Assembly: GCA_910587445.1 (NCBI GenBank)
Contig: CAJULE010000027.1
Span: forward strand, 1-29,657
DNA length: 29,657 nucleotides
Origin: an uncultured Christensenellaceae bacterium
GTDB lineage: Bacteria > Bacillota > Clostridia > Christensenellales > Pumilibacteraceae
Direction of reading: 5' to 3'
Part shown: positions 17,399 through 24,277 of the stretch, piece after piece
How positions within the stretch are numbered: position 1 is the stretch's first letter
How the letters are laid out: each line of letters begins with the position of its first letter
Program-made: the position numbers and the translations under genes
Notes under the pieces: model-generated
Seen by the model: only the letters and a program-made list of their open reading frames with translations
Told to the model about the DNA's origin: nothing
Databases searched by the model: none

Positions 17399-17566
17399 AT
17401 GAACGATCAGGAAAAGAAGGACATGGACGTCGGCGACGATATGCTCGACATTTCGATGTTCATAACCGACGAGGGAGCCAATATGCTGTCCACGGAGCAG
17501 CTCAACGAAATAAACAAGCAGCTACCCAAATGGAGCATAGAGCCGCCCTCGAAGTATAAGAAGTAA
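17399..17566 (+). CDS. Small acidic protein of unknown function (55 aa)
   Basis: Start ATG at 17399 with aaaggagat ending six bases before it; stop TAA at 17564-17566 overlaps the next ATG (taATG). The N-terminal 30 residues are acidic (MNDQEKKDMDVGDDMLDISM), the middle has a helical STEQLNEINKQLPKW segment, and the end is basic (PPSKYKK). There is no membrane segment. The exact fit between paralogue 2 (12 bp upstream) and the next gene makes it a real gene and not a chance frame. A small adaptor or inhibitor of the neighbouring proteins is possible, without direct evidence. Confidence 0.8.
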   Translation: MNDQEKKDMDVGDDMLDISMFITDEGANMLSTEQLNEINKQLPKWSIEPPSKYKK

Positions 17567-18003
17567 TGCGCCGCAAAAAAAAAGGACCCGTGCGGTATGA
17601 GGAGTGGGACGCCGCTCTTTCGCGGCCTCTCGACTACGAAACCGTCGCCTATCTTTCGTGCGGAACTCTCAAGCAGAAGGAGCTGTATGCCGCTCTTTTC
17701 AACCGCATTTCCGACTTTGTCACGGGAGACTTCAATAAAAGCCGAGTTTGTCTTGATATGGAGACGGACGTGACCGAAAGCGTATATGCGCTCAGGAAAT
17801 TCACTTCGCGTATAAGACTTCTCACGTTCTATCGCAAGCTCGATTTTATAAAGGACGCGGATAAAATGGCTCTTACAAGCTCGCTCGAAGCGGCGACGAA
17901 AGCCACCGTTGCGGCTCTTAAGGCACGTTACGGCGGTAACGATCCCGACATGGGATACGAGATCTACGCGCTCGAGGGCGCGTTTCGGACGGATACGAAA
18001 TGA
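17566..18003 (+). CDS. Helical soluble protein of unknown function (145 aa)
   Basis: I do not recognise it. It starts with a basic stretch (MRRKKKGPVRYEEWD) and is otherwise mostly helical, without membrane segments or cysteine motifs (two single cysteines only). The start overlaps the previous stop by one base (taATG) and its stop overlaps the next start (ATGA), with no strong ribosome site, so it depends on translational coupling. The tight fit between the 55-aa protein and the AAA+ ATPase suggests a fixed ratio with them; an adaptor for the ATPase is one possibility. Confidence 0.8.
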   Translation: MRRKKKGPVRYEEWDAALSRPLDYETVAYLSCGTLKQKELYAALFNRISDFVTGDFNKSRVCLDMETDVTESVYALRKFTSRIRLLTFYRKLDFIKDADKMALTSSLEAATKATVAALKARYGGNDPDMGYEIYALEGAFRTDTK

Positions 18004-19484
18004 GTAATTACTTAGAGACAACCAAAGAACTGACGGCTTATCTGTCCGCCGTTACTCCTCTTATCGTGGTTCATACGGAGGAACGCGGCAGGGCGCAGGG
18101 CGCTCTCACCGAGGCGGCGAGGGAGCTCAATGTCGACATAGACTTTTATACCGAGTGCGATCAGTTCGTCGAGCTTCGCAGGGGCGAACGCTCTCAGGAC
18201 GTCGGAGGCGAGCCGCTTTCGTTTATCGAAGAGACGCTTAAGAAAAAGACGCACTGCGTGTTTGCGCTCGGAGACGTGAGGTTTCTCGACGCGGACAATT
18301 CGTTTTCCCGCCGCACCGCAAACATAGTGCGGCTTGCCGCCGAAAGGAAAAGCACCATAGTCATAGTCACGGCGGATTTCGTATGGCAGCCGCTCGCCAA
18401 GCTCGGTATGCACATAACGCTCGAGCTTCCCACACAGAAGGAGCGGGAAAAGACTATAAGGTTTTACATAAACCGCAACAAGATCAAGAACTTCGGCGAC
18501 GAGCTTATAAGCAAGGCGGCAACCATGCTTTCGGGCTATACGTCGCTGCAATTAAAGACGATACTCAACTATTCGGGCAAACTCGAGGGCGGCTTTTCAT
18601 ACGACAGGCTGTGCGAGATTGCCATGCAGAAGGACAAAATCTTCGGAGCCGTGCCGTCCATTTCCCGTATACGGGTGGGCGACGTGCACGTAGCCGGTCT
18701 CGACGGCGTAAAGGAATGGCTTAAGTCAAAGCAAAAGATCTTCTTCGCGCCGAAAGAGGAACTCGACAAAAAGCACATTTCGTCCCCTAAGGGCGTGTTG
18801 CTCGCAGGCGTTCCCGGCTGCGGCAAGTCGCTTTCGGCTCGGCTCATAGCCAAGGAGTGGCAGCTTCCGCTGTATCGCTTCGACATAGGTGCGCTTTTCG
18901 ACAAGTACGTCGGCGAAAGCGAGAGAAATATGCGGCTTGCGCTCGAGTACGTGGACAGCGTAAGTCCGTGCGTACTGTGGATAGACGAGATAGAAAAGGA
19001 GCTTTCCTCGGGCGGAGACAACGATACGGCAAAACGTATGCTCGGCGCATTCCTGTATTGGTTGCAGGAGTACAGGGGCAGAGTCTTTCTCATCGCGACG
19101 GCAAACGACATCTCGCTCATGCCGCCGGAGCTGTTTCGTAAAGGGCGCTTGAGCGAAATATTCTTCGTCGATCTGCCCGAAGAGAGCGAAAGGCGCAGTG
19201 CGATAGAGCTCTATATCGGGCTTTGCCTCGACGGCAAGTTTACGCCGGGCGAAGTAGACGAGCTCGCGCGCATATCGGACGGCTTCTCGTATGCCGACAT
19301 AGAAGCGGCGATAAAATCGGTTGCGGAAAAAGAATATACGCAGAATGTAAAGGAAGGCTTCGACGCGGTCAAGACGGCGTTCACGTCGGCGGTAAGCATA
19401 CTGTCCGCACAGTCGGAGAAGATAGCCAAGGCGCGCAAATGGGGCGAAGAAAGCGCCGTTCCCGCGTCGGGCAAAAGGAGGTAA
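18000..19484 (+). CDS. Ycf46-like AAA+ ATPase
   Basis: 494 aa. The N-terminal half (about 15-215) looks like the degenerate nucleotide-binding fold of the Ycf46 family (TPLIVVHTEERGRAQGAL; HCVFALGDVRFLD; VIVTADFVWQPLAKL). The C-terminal AAA+ domain is intact: GLDGVKEWL (233-241), Walker A GVPGCGKS (270-277), FDKYVGESERNMR as pore/intersubunit region, Walker B VLWIDE (325-330), sensor-1 Asn369 in ATAND, and arginines 380 and 383 in FRKGR as likely arginine fingers. Cyanobacterial Ycf46 has been linked to CO2 uptake control, but the family is poorly understood outside them. Here it is flanked by coiled-coil membrane proteins, so remodelling of those is a reasonable inference. ATGA overlap with the previous gene. 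Confidence 0.88.
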   Translation: MSNYLETTKELTAYLSAVTPLIVVHTEERGRAQGALTEAARELNVDIDFYTECDQFVELRRGERSQDVGGEPLSFIEETLKKKTHCVFALGDVRFLDADNSFSRRTANIVRLAAERKSTIVIVTADFVWQPLAKLGMHITLELPTQKEREKTIRFYINRNKIKNFGDELISKAATMLSGYTSLQLKTILNYSGKLEGGFSYDRLCEIAMQKDKIFGAVPSISRIRVGDVHVAGLDGVKEWLKSKQKIFFAPKEELDKKHISSPKGVLLAGVPGCGKSLSARLIAKEWQLPLYRFDIGALFDKYVGESERNMRLALEYVDSVSPCVLWIDEIEKELSSGGDNDTAKRMLGAFLYWLQEYRGRVFLIATANDISLMPPELFRKGRLSEIFFVDLPEESERRSAIELYIGLCLDGKFTPGEVDELARISDGFSYADIEAAIKSVAEKEYTQNVKEGFDAVKTAFTSAVSILSAQSEKIAKARKWGEESAVPASGKRR

Positions 19485-19485
19485 T

Positions 19486-21195
19486 ATGGCTACGCAAAGC
19501 GACGTAAACGCACTCAAAAGCGATCTTCGGCAGGTGCAGAGCGAAAACCGCGAGATGGAACGCGAGATAAGCGCGCTCGGCAGCTCTCTCGAAAGTGCGC
19601 TCGGCACGGTGACGAGCGCAAAAAACGCGGCTATAGGCGCGCTGGAAAGCGGCACGACCACGCTGACGAACGACGATAAAACCCTTAAGGGCGTCGCCCT
19701 CGTCGAAGAGGACATTCGCGAGCGCATGATACTCTATAAAAATATAGAGAACGCCTACAAGACCATACGCGGGCTCAAAAACGATCTTGCCGCTCATCAG
19801 GGCAACGAAAAGACCGTGCGTAGGATAATTACGGCTATGGTCGAGAACGACGAACATTCGTTCGCTTCGGACGAGACGCTGCGCGAACAGTCCGAAAAGA
19901 CATATCTTCAGACCCAGCACTATTTCTTGAGCCACGTAATGATGGATCTCGAGCTTCGCAGGGCGGGTGAGAGCGCGGCGGCGGACAGGGCAAGGGCAAA
20001 GGCTCTCGAAATGGACGCGAGAAAGAGCGCTTGGGTTTACTTCATGATAGCGCTCAAAAACGGCAAAGCCGAATCGGAGAGCTATTGGCTCACTCGCATA
20101 ATGGAAAGACCGCTTTCCGGAAACGAGAAGGAGCAGCTTAAGATACTCACGCTTTTATGTCTCAAAGACAAGGGCGAGGATTCGGACCGTATCCGTTCGT
20201 ACATAGGACTCGACAAGCTCGGCGAGATAGACAGGGACGAAACGGCAAACAGAATAATGGCGTATTACGGTTCGACGGCTCTCGTAAAGCCCCCGGAGTT
20301 CCGCAATATAGACAAGTACGTTTCGGAAAATGTCAAACTTTCCGCCGCTCTCAAGGGCGCAATGAACAACGAGGAGATAGGCGCGTACGTATCGAAACTC
20401 AGATCGGGCGGCGGCGAAAAAATGCGCCGCGACGTCGTGACGCAGATGTTCGACGCCATTCTCGAAACCTGTCATTCTCCCAAAGCTCAGGAGATTTACG
20501 ACGAAATCGCTTATCAGGAAAAGATTATCGAAGCGAAAGGTCACATCGAAGAGGCGATGGCAAAGAAGGCGCAGGAGGAAGTGGAGAAGGTTTCCGACAT
20601 AGACCTCGAGGAATGTCTGTTCTGCTGGCTCAACGATAAGGAGCACTACAGCGGCAAGCGCGAGATAAGCGAGCTTGCATACTCTAAGTATAAACCGAGT
20701 TATAAGCGCGCGTATAAAAATTACGTCAAAAACTATCGCTCGAATTACGGCGAAAGCGTCTGCGTCAAGATAGACGAATACAATACAAAGACGTCTTTCG
20801 ACAACATCGACGAGGAAACGAATAAAATAGGCGAGTTTTGCCGCACCGAGTGCGCAAAGGAAAAAGCCGCCGTAAAGGATACGAAGTTCATTCTCTTTAC
20901 GATTTTCGGAGCTCTGCTTTTGGTGGGCGGTATAGTCGTGAATTTCGCTCTTTCGCTCGGTACGGCGTCCCATGTGCTTGCGGCTGTAGCAATGCTTGCC
21001 GGCGTCGCGTTTCTCATTCTTGCGGCTGTGACGAAGTTCAAAAACTACAAGCGCCGCATAGAGATAGGCAAGAAGTGGGAGAAAAACGCCGTGGACTATG
21101 CCGAAAAAATGCAGTACGTCTACAACGATATACAGAGCTATCGCGAGCTCTACCGCGCATACGACGCGACCGTGCTCGACGAAAACTTCTTCTAA
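19486..21195 (+). CDS. Coiled-coil membrane protein, paralogue 3 of 3
   Basis: 569 aa, unknown family, the most diverged of the three. A long N-terminal coiled coil (VNALKSDLRQVQSENREMER) is followed by HYFLSHVMMDLELRRAGES and SAWVYFMIALKNGKAESESY, which line up with the YWL...(S/A)LFF...LR motifs of paralogues 1 and 2. Then IYDEIAYQEKIIEAKGHIEE matches LLDKIAYEEMVVKANGRLDE in paralogue 1. Two membrane helices lie at about 468-515, with a 54-residue tail ending DENFF. The ribosome site aaaaggaggt is formed by the last codons of the ATPase gene, only one base separates the genes, and a strong terminator follows. Confidence 0.85.
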   Translation: MATQSDVNALKSDLRQVQSENREMEREISALGSSLESALGTVTSAKNAAIGALESGTTTLTNDDKTLKGVALVEEDIRERMILYKNIENAYKTIRGLKNDLAAHQGNEKTVRRIITAMVENDEHSFASDETLREQSEKTYLQTQHYFLSHVMMDLELRRAGESAAADRARAKALEMDARKSAWVYFMIALKNGKAESESYWLTRIMERPLSGNEKEQLKILTLLCLKDKGEDSDRIRSYIGLDKLGEIDRDETANRIMAYYGSTALVKPPEFRNIDKYVSENVKLSAALKGAMNNEEIGAYVSKLRSGGGEKMRRDVVTQMFDAILETCHSPKAQEIYDEIAYQEKIIEAKGHIEEAMAKKAQEEVEKVSDIDLEECLFCWLNDKEHYSGKREISELAYSKYKPSYKRAYKNYVKNYRSNYGESVCVKIDEYNTKTSFDNIDEETNKIGEFCRTECAKEKAAVKDTKFILFTIFGALLLVGGIVVNFALSLGTASHVLAAVAMLAGVAFLILAAVTKFKNYKRRIEIGKKWEKNAVDYAEKMQYVYNDIQSYRELYRAYDATVLDENFF

Positions 21196-21217
21196 ACCGA
21201 TATTCGTCACGAAACAC

Positions 21218-21258
21218 CGCGCCCGCAAGGCGAAAACTTGCTCGGGCGCGTTTTTTTT
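21218..21258 (+). terminator. Rho-independent terminator closing the TIR/AAA cluster
   Basis: A perfect eight-base stem cgcgcccg/cgggcgcg with an inner caag/cttg stem, followed by eight T. It starts 22 bases after the stop of paralogue 3. Confidence 0.92.
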
Positions 21259-21269
21259 GCGTCGTATTG

Positions 21270-21298
21270 TTGCAAAACGGCATTTTGTATGCTATAAT
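21270..21298 (+). promoter_or_regulatory. SigA-type promoter upstream of the hairpin cluster and DUF1538 gene
   Basis: TTGCAA at 21270-21275, a 17-bp spacer, then TATAAT at 21293-21298, with an extended TG one base before the -10. Transcription should start near 21305, right at the first hairpin, giving a leader of about 240 nt before the next gene. Confidence 0.75.
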
Positions 21299-21306
21299 AC
21301 GTACAG

Positions 21307-21412
21307 GCGAAACATAAATGTTTCGCAAGGACTGGCGTCCTTCCGTGCCTAAGGCACGGCTGTACTCCTTGCATCGTTTCGCAAAAAAGTCCTTTCAAGC
21401 AAACTTTTTTGC
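21307..21412 (+). ncRNA. Candidate structured leader or small RNA: four consecutive hairpins
   Basis: Directly behind a promoter lie gcgaaaca/tgtttcgc (21307-21326), aaggac/gtcctt (21327-21342), ccgtgcc/ggcacgg (21343-21359) and gcaaaaaagt/acttttttgc (21381-21412), all with perfect stems and the first three without gaps. Alternative long-range pairs exist: gcgaaac with gtttcgc at 21376-21382, and gcaagga (21325-21331) with tccttgc (21366-21372). I do not recognise a known RNA class. It could also be one more repeat element. Confidence 0.45.
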
Positions 21413-21432
21413 CTCGCGATATAATACGTCCT

Positions 21433-21491
21433 TAAAAAAGGCTCCCTTTGAGTAAAGGGGAGCTGTCTGCGAAACAGACTGAGGGGATTGT
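21433..21491. repeat. Two-hairpin dispersed repeat, copy C
   Basis: Layout as at 3881: ctccctttgagtaaagggga with the first stem, then gtctgcgaaacagac, then 'tgaggggattgt'. It lies inside the leader of the DUF1538 gene, 55 bp before its start. Confidence 0.8.
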
Positions 21492-21546
21492 CGTTAAATT
21501 GTAAGGTCGGTATAAATAACGCGACCTAAGTACATACGGTGGTCAA

Positions 21547-23091
21547 ATGAAAAGAGTTTTTCTGAAATTACGGGAATCCTTCATATCGGTCTTGCCTATA
21601 ACGGTCATAGTACTCATTCTTTCGTTTACGCCTCTTGCTCCGCTCAGCGGCATGGAGAGGGCGGTTTTCGGCATATCCGCCGTATTTCTCATTCTCGGAA
21701 TAGGGCTCTTCAATCTCGGCGCGGACCTTGCGATGACCCCTATGGGCGAGCACGTCGGCTCGGGTCTTACGAAGTCCAAAAAACTCATAGTGCTGCTTTC
21801 GGTATGCTTTGTCATGGGCGTACTGATTACGATAGCCGAGCCCGATCTTTCCGTTCTTGCGGGGCAGGTCGAAGCCGTAATGAACTCTACTCTTCTCATT
21901 GCCACGGTGGGCGTGGGAGTGGGGCTGTTTCTTGTCATAGCCATAATAAAGATAATTACGCGTAAAAGTCTTTCGTCCATGCTCATGTTCTTCTACATGG
22001 CTCTGTTTGCCGTGTGCGCCGTGCTCATAGAATCGGGTAAGGGATCGTTCTTGTCGCTCTCGTTCGATTCGGGCGGCGTCACGACGGGACCGATAACCGT
22101 GCCTTTTATAATGGCTCTCGGCGTGGGTATAGCGACGACTATAGGCGGCAAAGATTCGAATGAAAACAGCTTCGGTCTCATCGCCCTGTGCTCCATAGGT
22201 CCCATGCTTGCCGTAATGATACTTTCGCTTACGGCAAACGGCGAGCTTTCGTACACGCTTCCCGACTATTCGATAGACGCCAATCTCGGCGCGGCGTTCG
22301 GCGCCGTACTCGGCGGAACGGTGCTCGAAGTGCTCCTTGCGCTCGGTCTCATAGTCGTGTTCTTCGCCGTGCTTCAGTTCACGGTGTTGAAGCTTCCGAA
22401 AGAAAAAATAATCCAGATAGTCATAGGCATAATTTACACGTTCGGCGGACTCGTCATATTCCTGACGGCGGTCAAAGTGGGCTTCATGCCCATAGGCTTT
22501 AAGATAGGGCAGGAGCTTGCCTCCTACAGCGAAGCGCTTCTCGTGGTGTTCGGGCTCGTGCTCGGCATGGTGGTTGTGCTCGCCGAGCCCGCCATACACG
22601 TTCTCAACAAGCAGGTCGAACAGGTCACGGGCGGCGGCGTGGGCAAAATGGAAATGCTCATTGCGCTTTCGATAGGCGTGGGACTTTCGATAGCGCTTTC
22701 CATGATACGCATAATTTTCGGCTTTTCGCTGTTGTACTATCTTATCCCCGGCTATCTCATTTCGCTCGGGCTGTCGTTCTTCGTGCCGAAACTGTATACC
22801 GGCATAGCGTTCGACTCGGGCGGCGTCGCAAGCGGACCTCTCACTTCCAGCTTTATTTTGCCCATGGCGATAGGCGCGTGCGCTACGCTTGCGGGTGAGG
22901 AGAGCGTATTGTCGCTTGCTTTCGGCGTGGTCTCGCTTGTCGCGATGATACCGCTCATAACCATTCAGGTGCTCGGCTTTAAGGCGATAATGTCGGCAAA
23001 GGTAAGAAACCGCATAACAATGAAGCGCATACTTTCCGCGGACGACGAACAGATCATTTACTTTTCTCGGGAGGACGACAATGAAGGATAA
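21547..23091 (+). CDS. DUF1538 membrane protein with two fused repeats (UmpA+UmpB-like)
   Basis: 514 aa, about a dozen hydrophobic segments. The protein is an internal duplication. The first half has AEPDLSVLAGQVE and SFDSGGVTTGPITVPFIMALGVG; the second half has AEPAIHVLNKQVEQVTGGG and AFDSGGVASGPLTSSFILPMAIG. The FDSGGVxxGP signature sits in a re-entrant-looking position in each half, as expected of an inverted or tandem transporter core. DUF1538 proteins UmpA and UmpB were reported as a two-part Na+/H+ antiporter in Halomonas; here both halves are in one chain. The start at 21547 has only a weak ribosome site (ggtgg). It overlaps the first PII-like gene by 11 bases, which points to PII control of transport. 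Confidence 0.85.
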   Translation: MKRVFLKLRESFISVLPITVIVLILSFTPLAPLSGMERAVFGISAVFLILGIGLFNLGADLAMTPMGEHVGSGLTKSKKLIVLLSVCFVMGVLITIAEPDLSVLAGQVEAVMNSTLLIATVGVGVGLFLVIAIIKIITRKSLSSMLMFFYMALFAVCAVLIESGKGSFLSLSFDSGGVTTGPITVPFIMALGVGIATTIGGKDSNENSFGLIALCSIGPMLAVMILSLTANGELSYTLPDYSIDANLGAAFGAVLGGTVLEVLLALGLIVVFFAVLQFTVLKLPKEKIIQIVIGIIYTFGGLVIFLTAVKVGFMPIGFKIGQELASYSEALLVVFGLVLGMVVVLAEPAIHVLNKQVEQVTGGGVGKMEMLIALSIGVGLSIALSMIRIIFGFSLLYYLIPGYLISLGLSFFVPKLYTGIAFDSGGVASGPLTSSFILPMAIGACATLAGEESVLSLAFGVVSLVAMIPLITIQVLGFKAIMSAKVRNRITMKRILSADDEQIIYFSREDDNEG

Positions 23092-23563
23092 GGAACGGCC
23101 GCTGATAGACGCGGTGAAGGAAAAAGTCGCCTCGGCTAAGGAAAAGGGAAAGTCCCGCATAGCAAAGGCAAAAGGCGACGTCGCGGCGAGAAAAGCCGCA
23201 AATGCGAACACCGTCACGGAAAACCGCCTCGAGCTTATGGTGACCATAGTAAACCGCAGTAAAGCCGAATACTATGCCGACCTAATTCAGTCGTTCGACG
23301 TGAATATGCAGGTCATGGCGCTTGCAAGCGGAACGGCGGACGCCAAAATGCTCGCGTACTTCGGTCTCAGCGATTCGGATAAGACGGTTATTTTCAGCGT
23401 CATACAGGAAAATAAGATCGCCGACGCGTTTGCCTCGCTCGAGGAAAAATTCGCGACGATAAAAAACGGCAAGGGCATAGCCTATACCATTCCGCTCACA
23501 AGCGTGATAGGTACGCTCATTTTCGGTTTTTTGAGCAATAACAGAATGGCTGTCAAACAGTAA
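23081..23563 (+). CDS. PII-like protein with basic N-terminal extension
   Basis: 160 aa. Residues 1-45 are a Lys/Ala-rich, highly charged helix (VKEKVASAKEKGKSRIAKAK) not found in ordinary PII proteins. From about 48 the pattern is PII-like: ELMVTIVNRSKAEYYADLIQ as strand-helix, then a T-loop region, TVIFSVIQENKIADAFASLE and KGIAYTIPLTSVIG as the C-terminal strand. The usual glycine-rich GxxGGT segment is missing (LASGTADAKML stands in its place), so ligand binding may differ. Ribosome site gggagga lies in the end of the DUF1538 gene and the two genes overlap, suggesting a complex with the transporter. Confidence 0.78.
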   Translation: MKDKERPLIDAVKEKVASAKEKGKSRIAKAKGDVAARKAANANTVTENRLELMVTIVNRSKAEYYADLIQSFDVNMQVMALASGTADAKMLAYFGLSDSDKTVIFSVIQENKIADAFASLEEKFATIKNGKGIAYTIPLTSVIGTLIFGFLSNNRMAVKQ

Positions 23564-23587
23564 GTGCCGAAAGCACGTTTGCCGCCG

Positions 23588-23609
23588 AAAAGCGCGCTGC
23601 CGCGCTTTT
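23588..23609. other. Perfect hairpin between the two PII-like genes
   Basis: aaaagcgcg / ctgc / cgcgctttt is a perfect nine-base stem with a four-base loop, followed by 'ctaaga' and not by a long T-run. It may act as a weak terminator or processing/attenuation site that sets the ratio of the two PII-like proteins. Confidence 0.6.
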
Positions 23610-23636
23610 CTAAGACGAGGTCGGAGGTTAAGAGAA

Positions 23637-24011
23637 ATGAAACATGAAATGATACTTTGCATAGTGAATACGGGCTTTTCGGACATTGTTATGGACGCGG
23701 CGAAGGAAGTCGGAGCGCGCGGCGGAACGGTGCTCCATGCCCGCGGTACGGCAAATAAGGAAGCCGAGGAGTTCTTCCACATAACCATTCAGCCCGATAA
23801 GGAAATAGTAATGATACTCGTGCCATCCGACATAAAGGAAGCGGTGCTTCATTCCATATATCAAAAGGCGGGGCTCAAAACGGCGGGTCAGGGCATAGCC
23901 TTTTCCATGCCCGTAAGCCACGTGGTCGGTATATCGTCGGAAGCAAAGACTTCCCCCGAGCCTTCCGCCCTTTCCGAAGAACCCGAAACTCCCGACAACG
24001 AAGCAAAATAA
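23637..24011 (+). CDS. PII-like protein (nitrogen-regulatory PII superfamily)
   Basis: 124 aa. The core (1-100) shows MILCIVNTGFSDIVMDAAKE, then GARGGTVLHARGT, the glycine-rich stretch typical of PII before the T-loop, EIVMILVPSDIKEAVLHSIY as the second strand-helix, and AGQGIAFSMPVSHVVGI at the end of the fold. The last 24 residues are a Pro/Glu/Ser-rich tail that looks disordered. Ribosome site cggaggt lies about nine bases before the ATG. Third gene of the DUF1538 unit; in contrast to its upstream paralogue it keeps the canonical glycine motif. Confidence 0.85.
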   Translation: MKHEMILCIVNTGFSDIVMDAAKEVGARGGTVLHARGTANKEAEEFFHITIQPDKEIVMILVPSDIKEAVLHSIYQKAGLKTAGQGIAFSMPVSHVVGISSEAKTSPEPSALSEEPETPDNEAK

Positions 24012-24095
24012 CAGACCTTTAATGTCATTCCGACGGCGGTCCGTTTCGCTCGTTTTTTTCTCCGTCCGGCGTATATGCTTAAAATTATCAAGATG

Positions 24096-24132
24096 ACGCA
24101 CATGGAACAACAATCCGTTGTGCGTTTTTTTT
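24096..24132 (+). terminator. Rho-independent terminator after the PII-like gene
   Basis: The arms acgcaca and tgtgcgt pair perfectly around a 16-base loop and lead into eight T. It lies 85 bases after the stop codon. Confidence 0.8.
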
Positions 24133-24195
24133 GTTTGTTATTTTGCCGAATAGGATATTTGCGGTTTGATGTGGCAGGGACAACATTACAACCGC

Positions 24196-24224
24196 TTGTT
24201 TTTTGTCTTTTAATATGCTATAAT
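24196..24224 (+). promoter_or_regulatory. SigA-type promoter of the 366-aa membrane protein gene
   Basis: TTGTTT at 24196-24201, a 17-bp spacer, then TATAAT at 24219-24224 with TG one base before it (extended -10). It lies 54 bp before the ATG at 24278. Confidence 0.7.
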
Positions 24225-24277
24225 GATTGTGAGATAAACGGGTGCGACAAAAAGGTGGTATAAGAGGATTTTGAGCG

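Noticed and set aside
21568..23247. 559-codon minus-strand frame opposite the DUF1538 gene
   Set aside because: His/Arg/Tyr/Glu-rich antisense of a membrane protein gene; no family resemblance.
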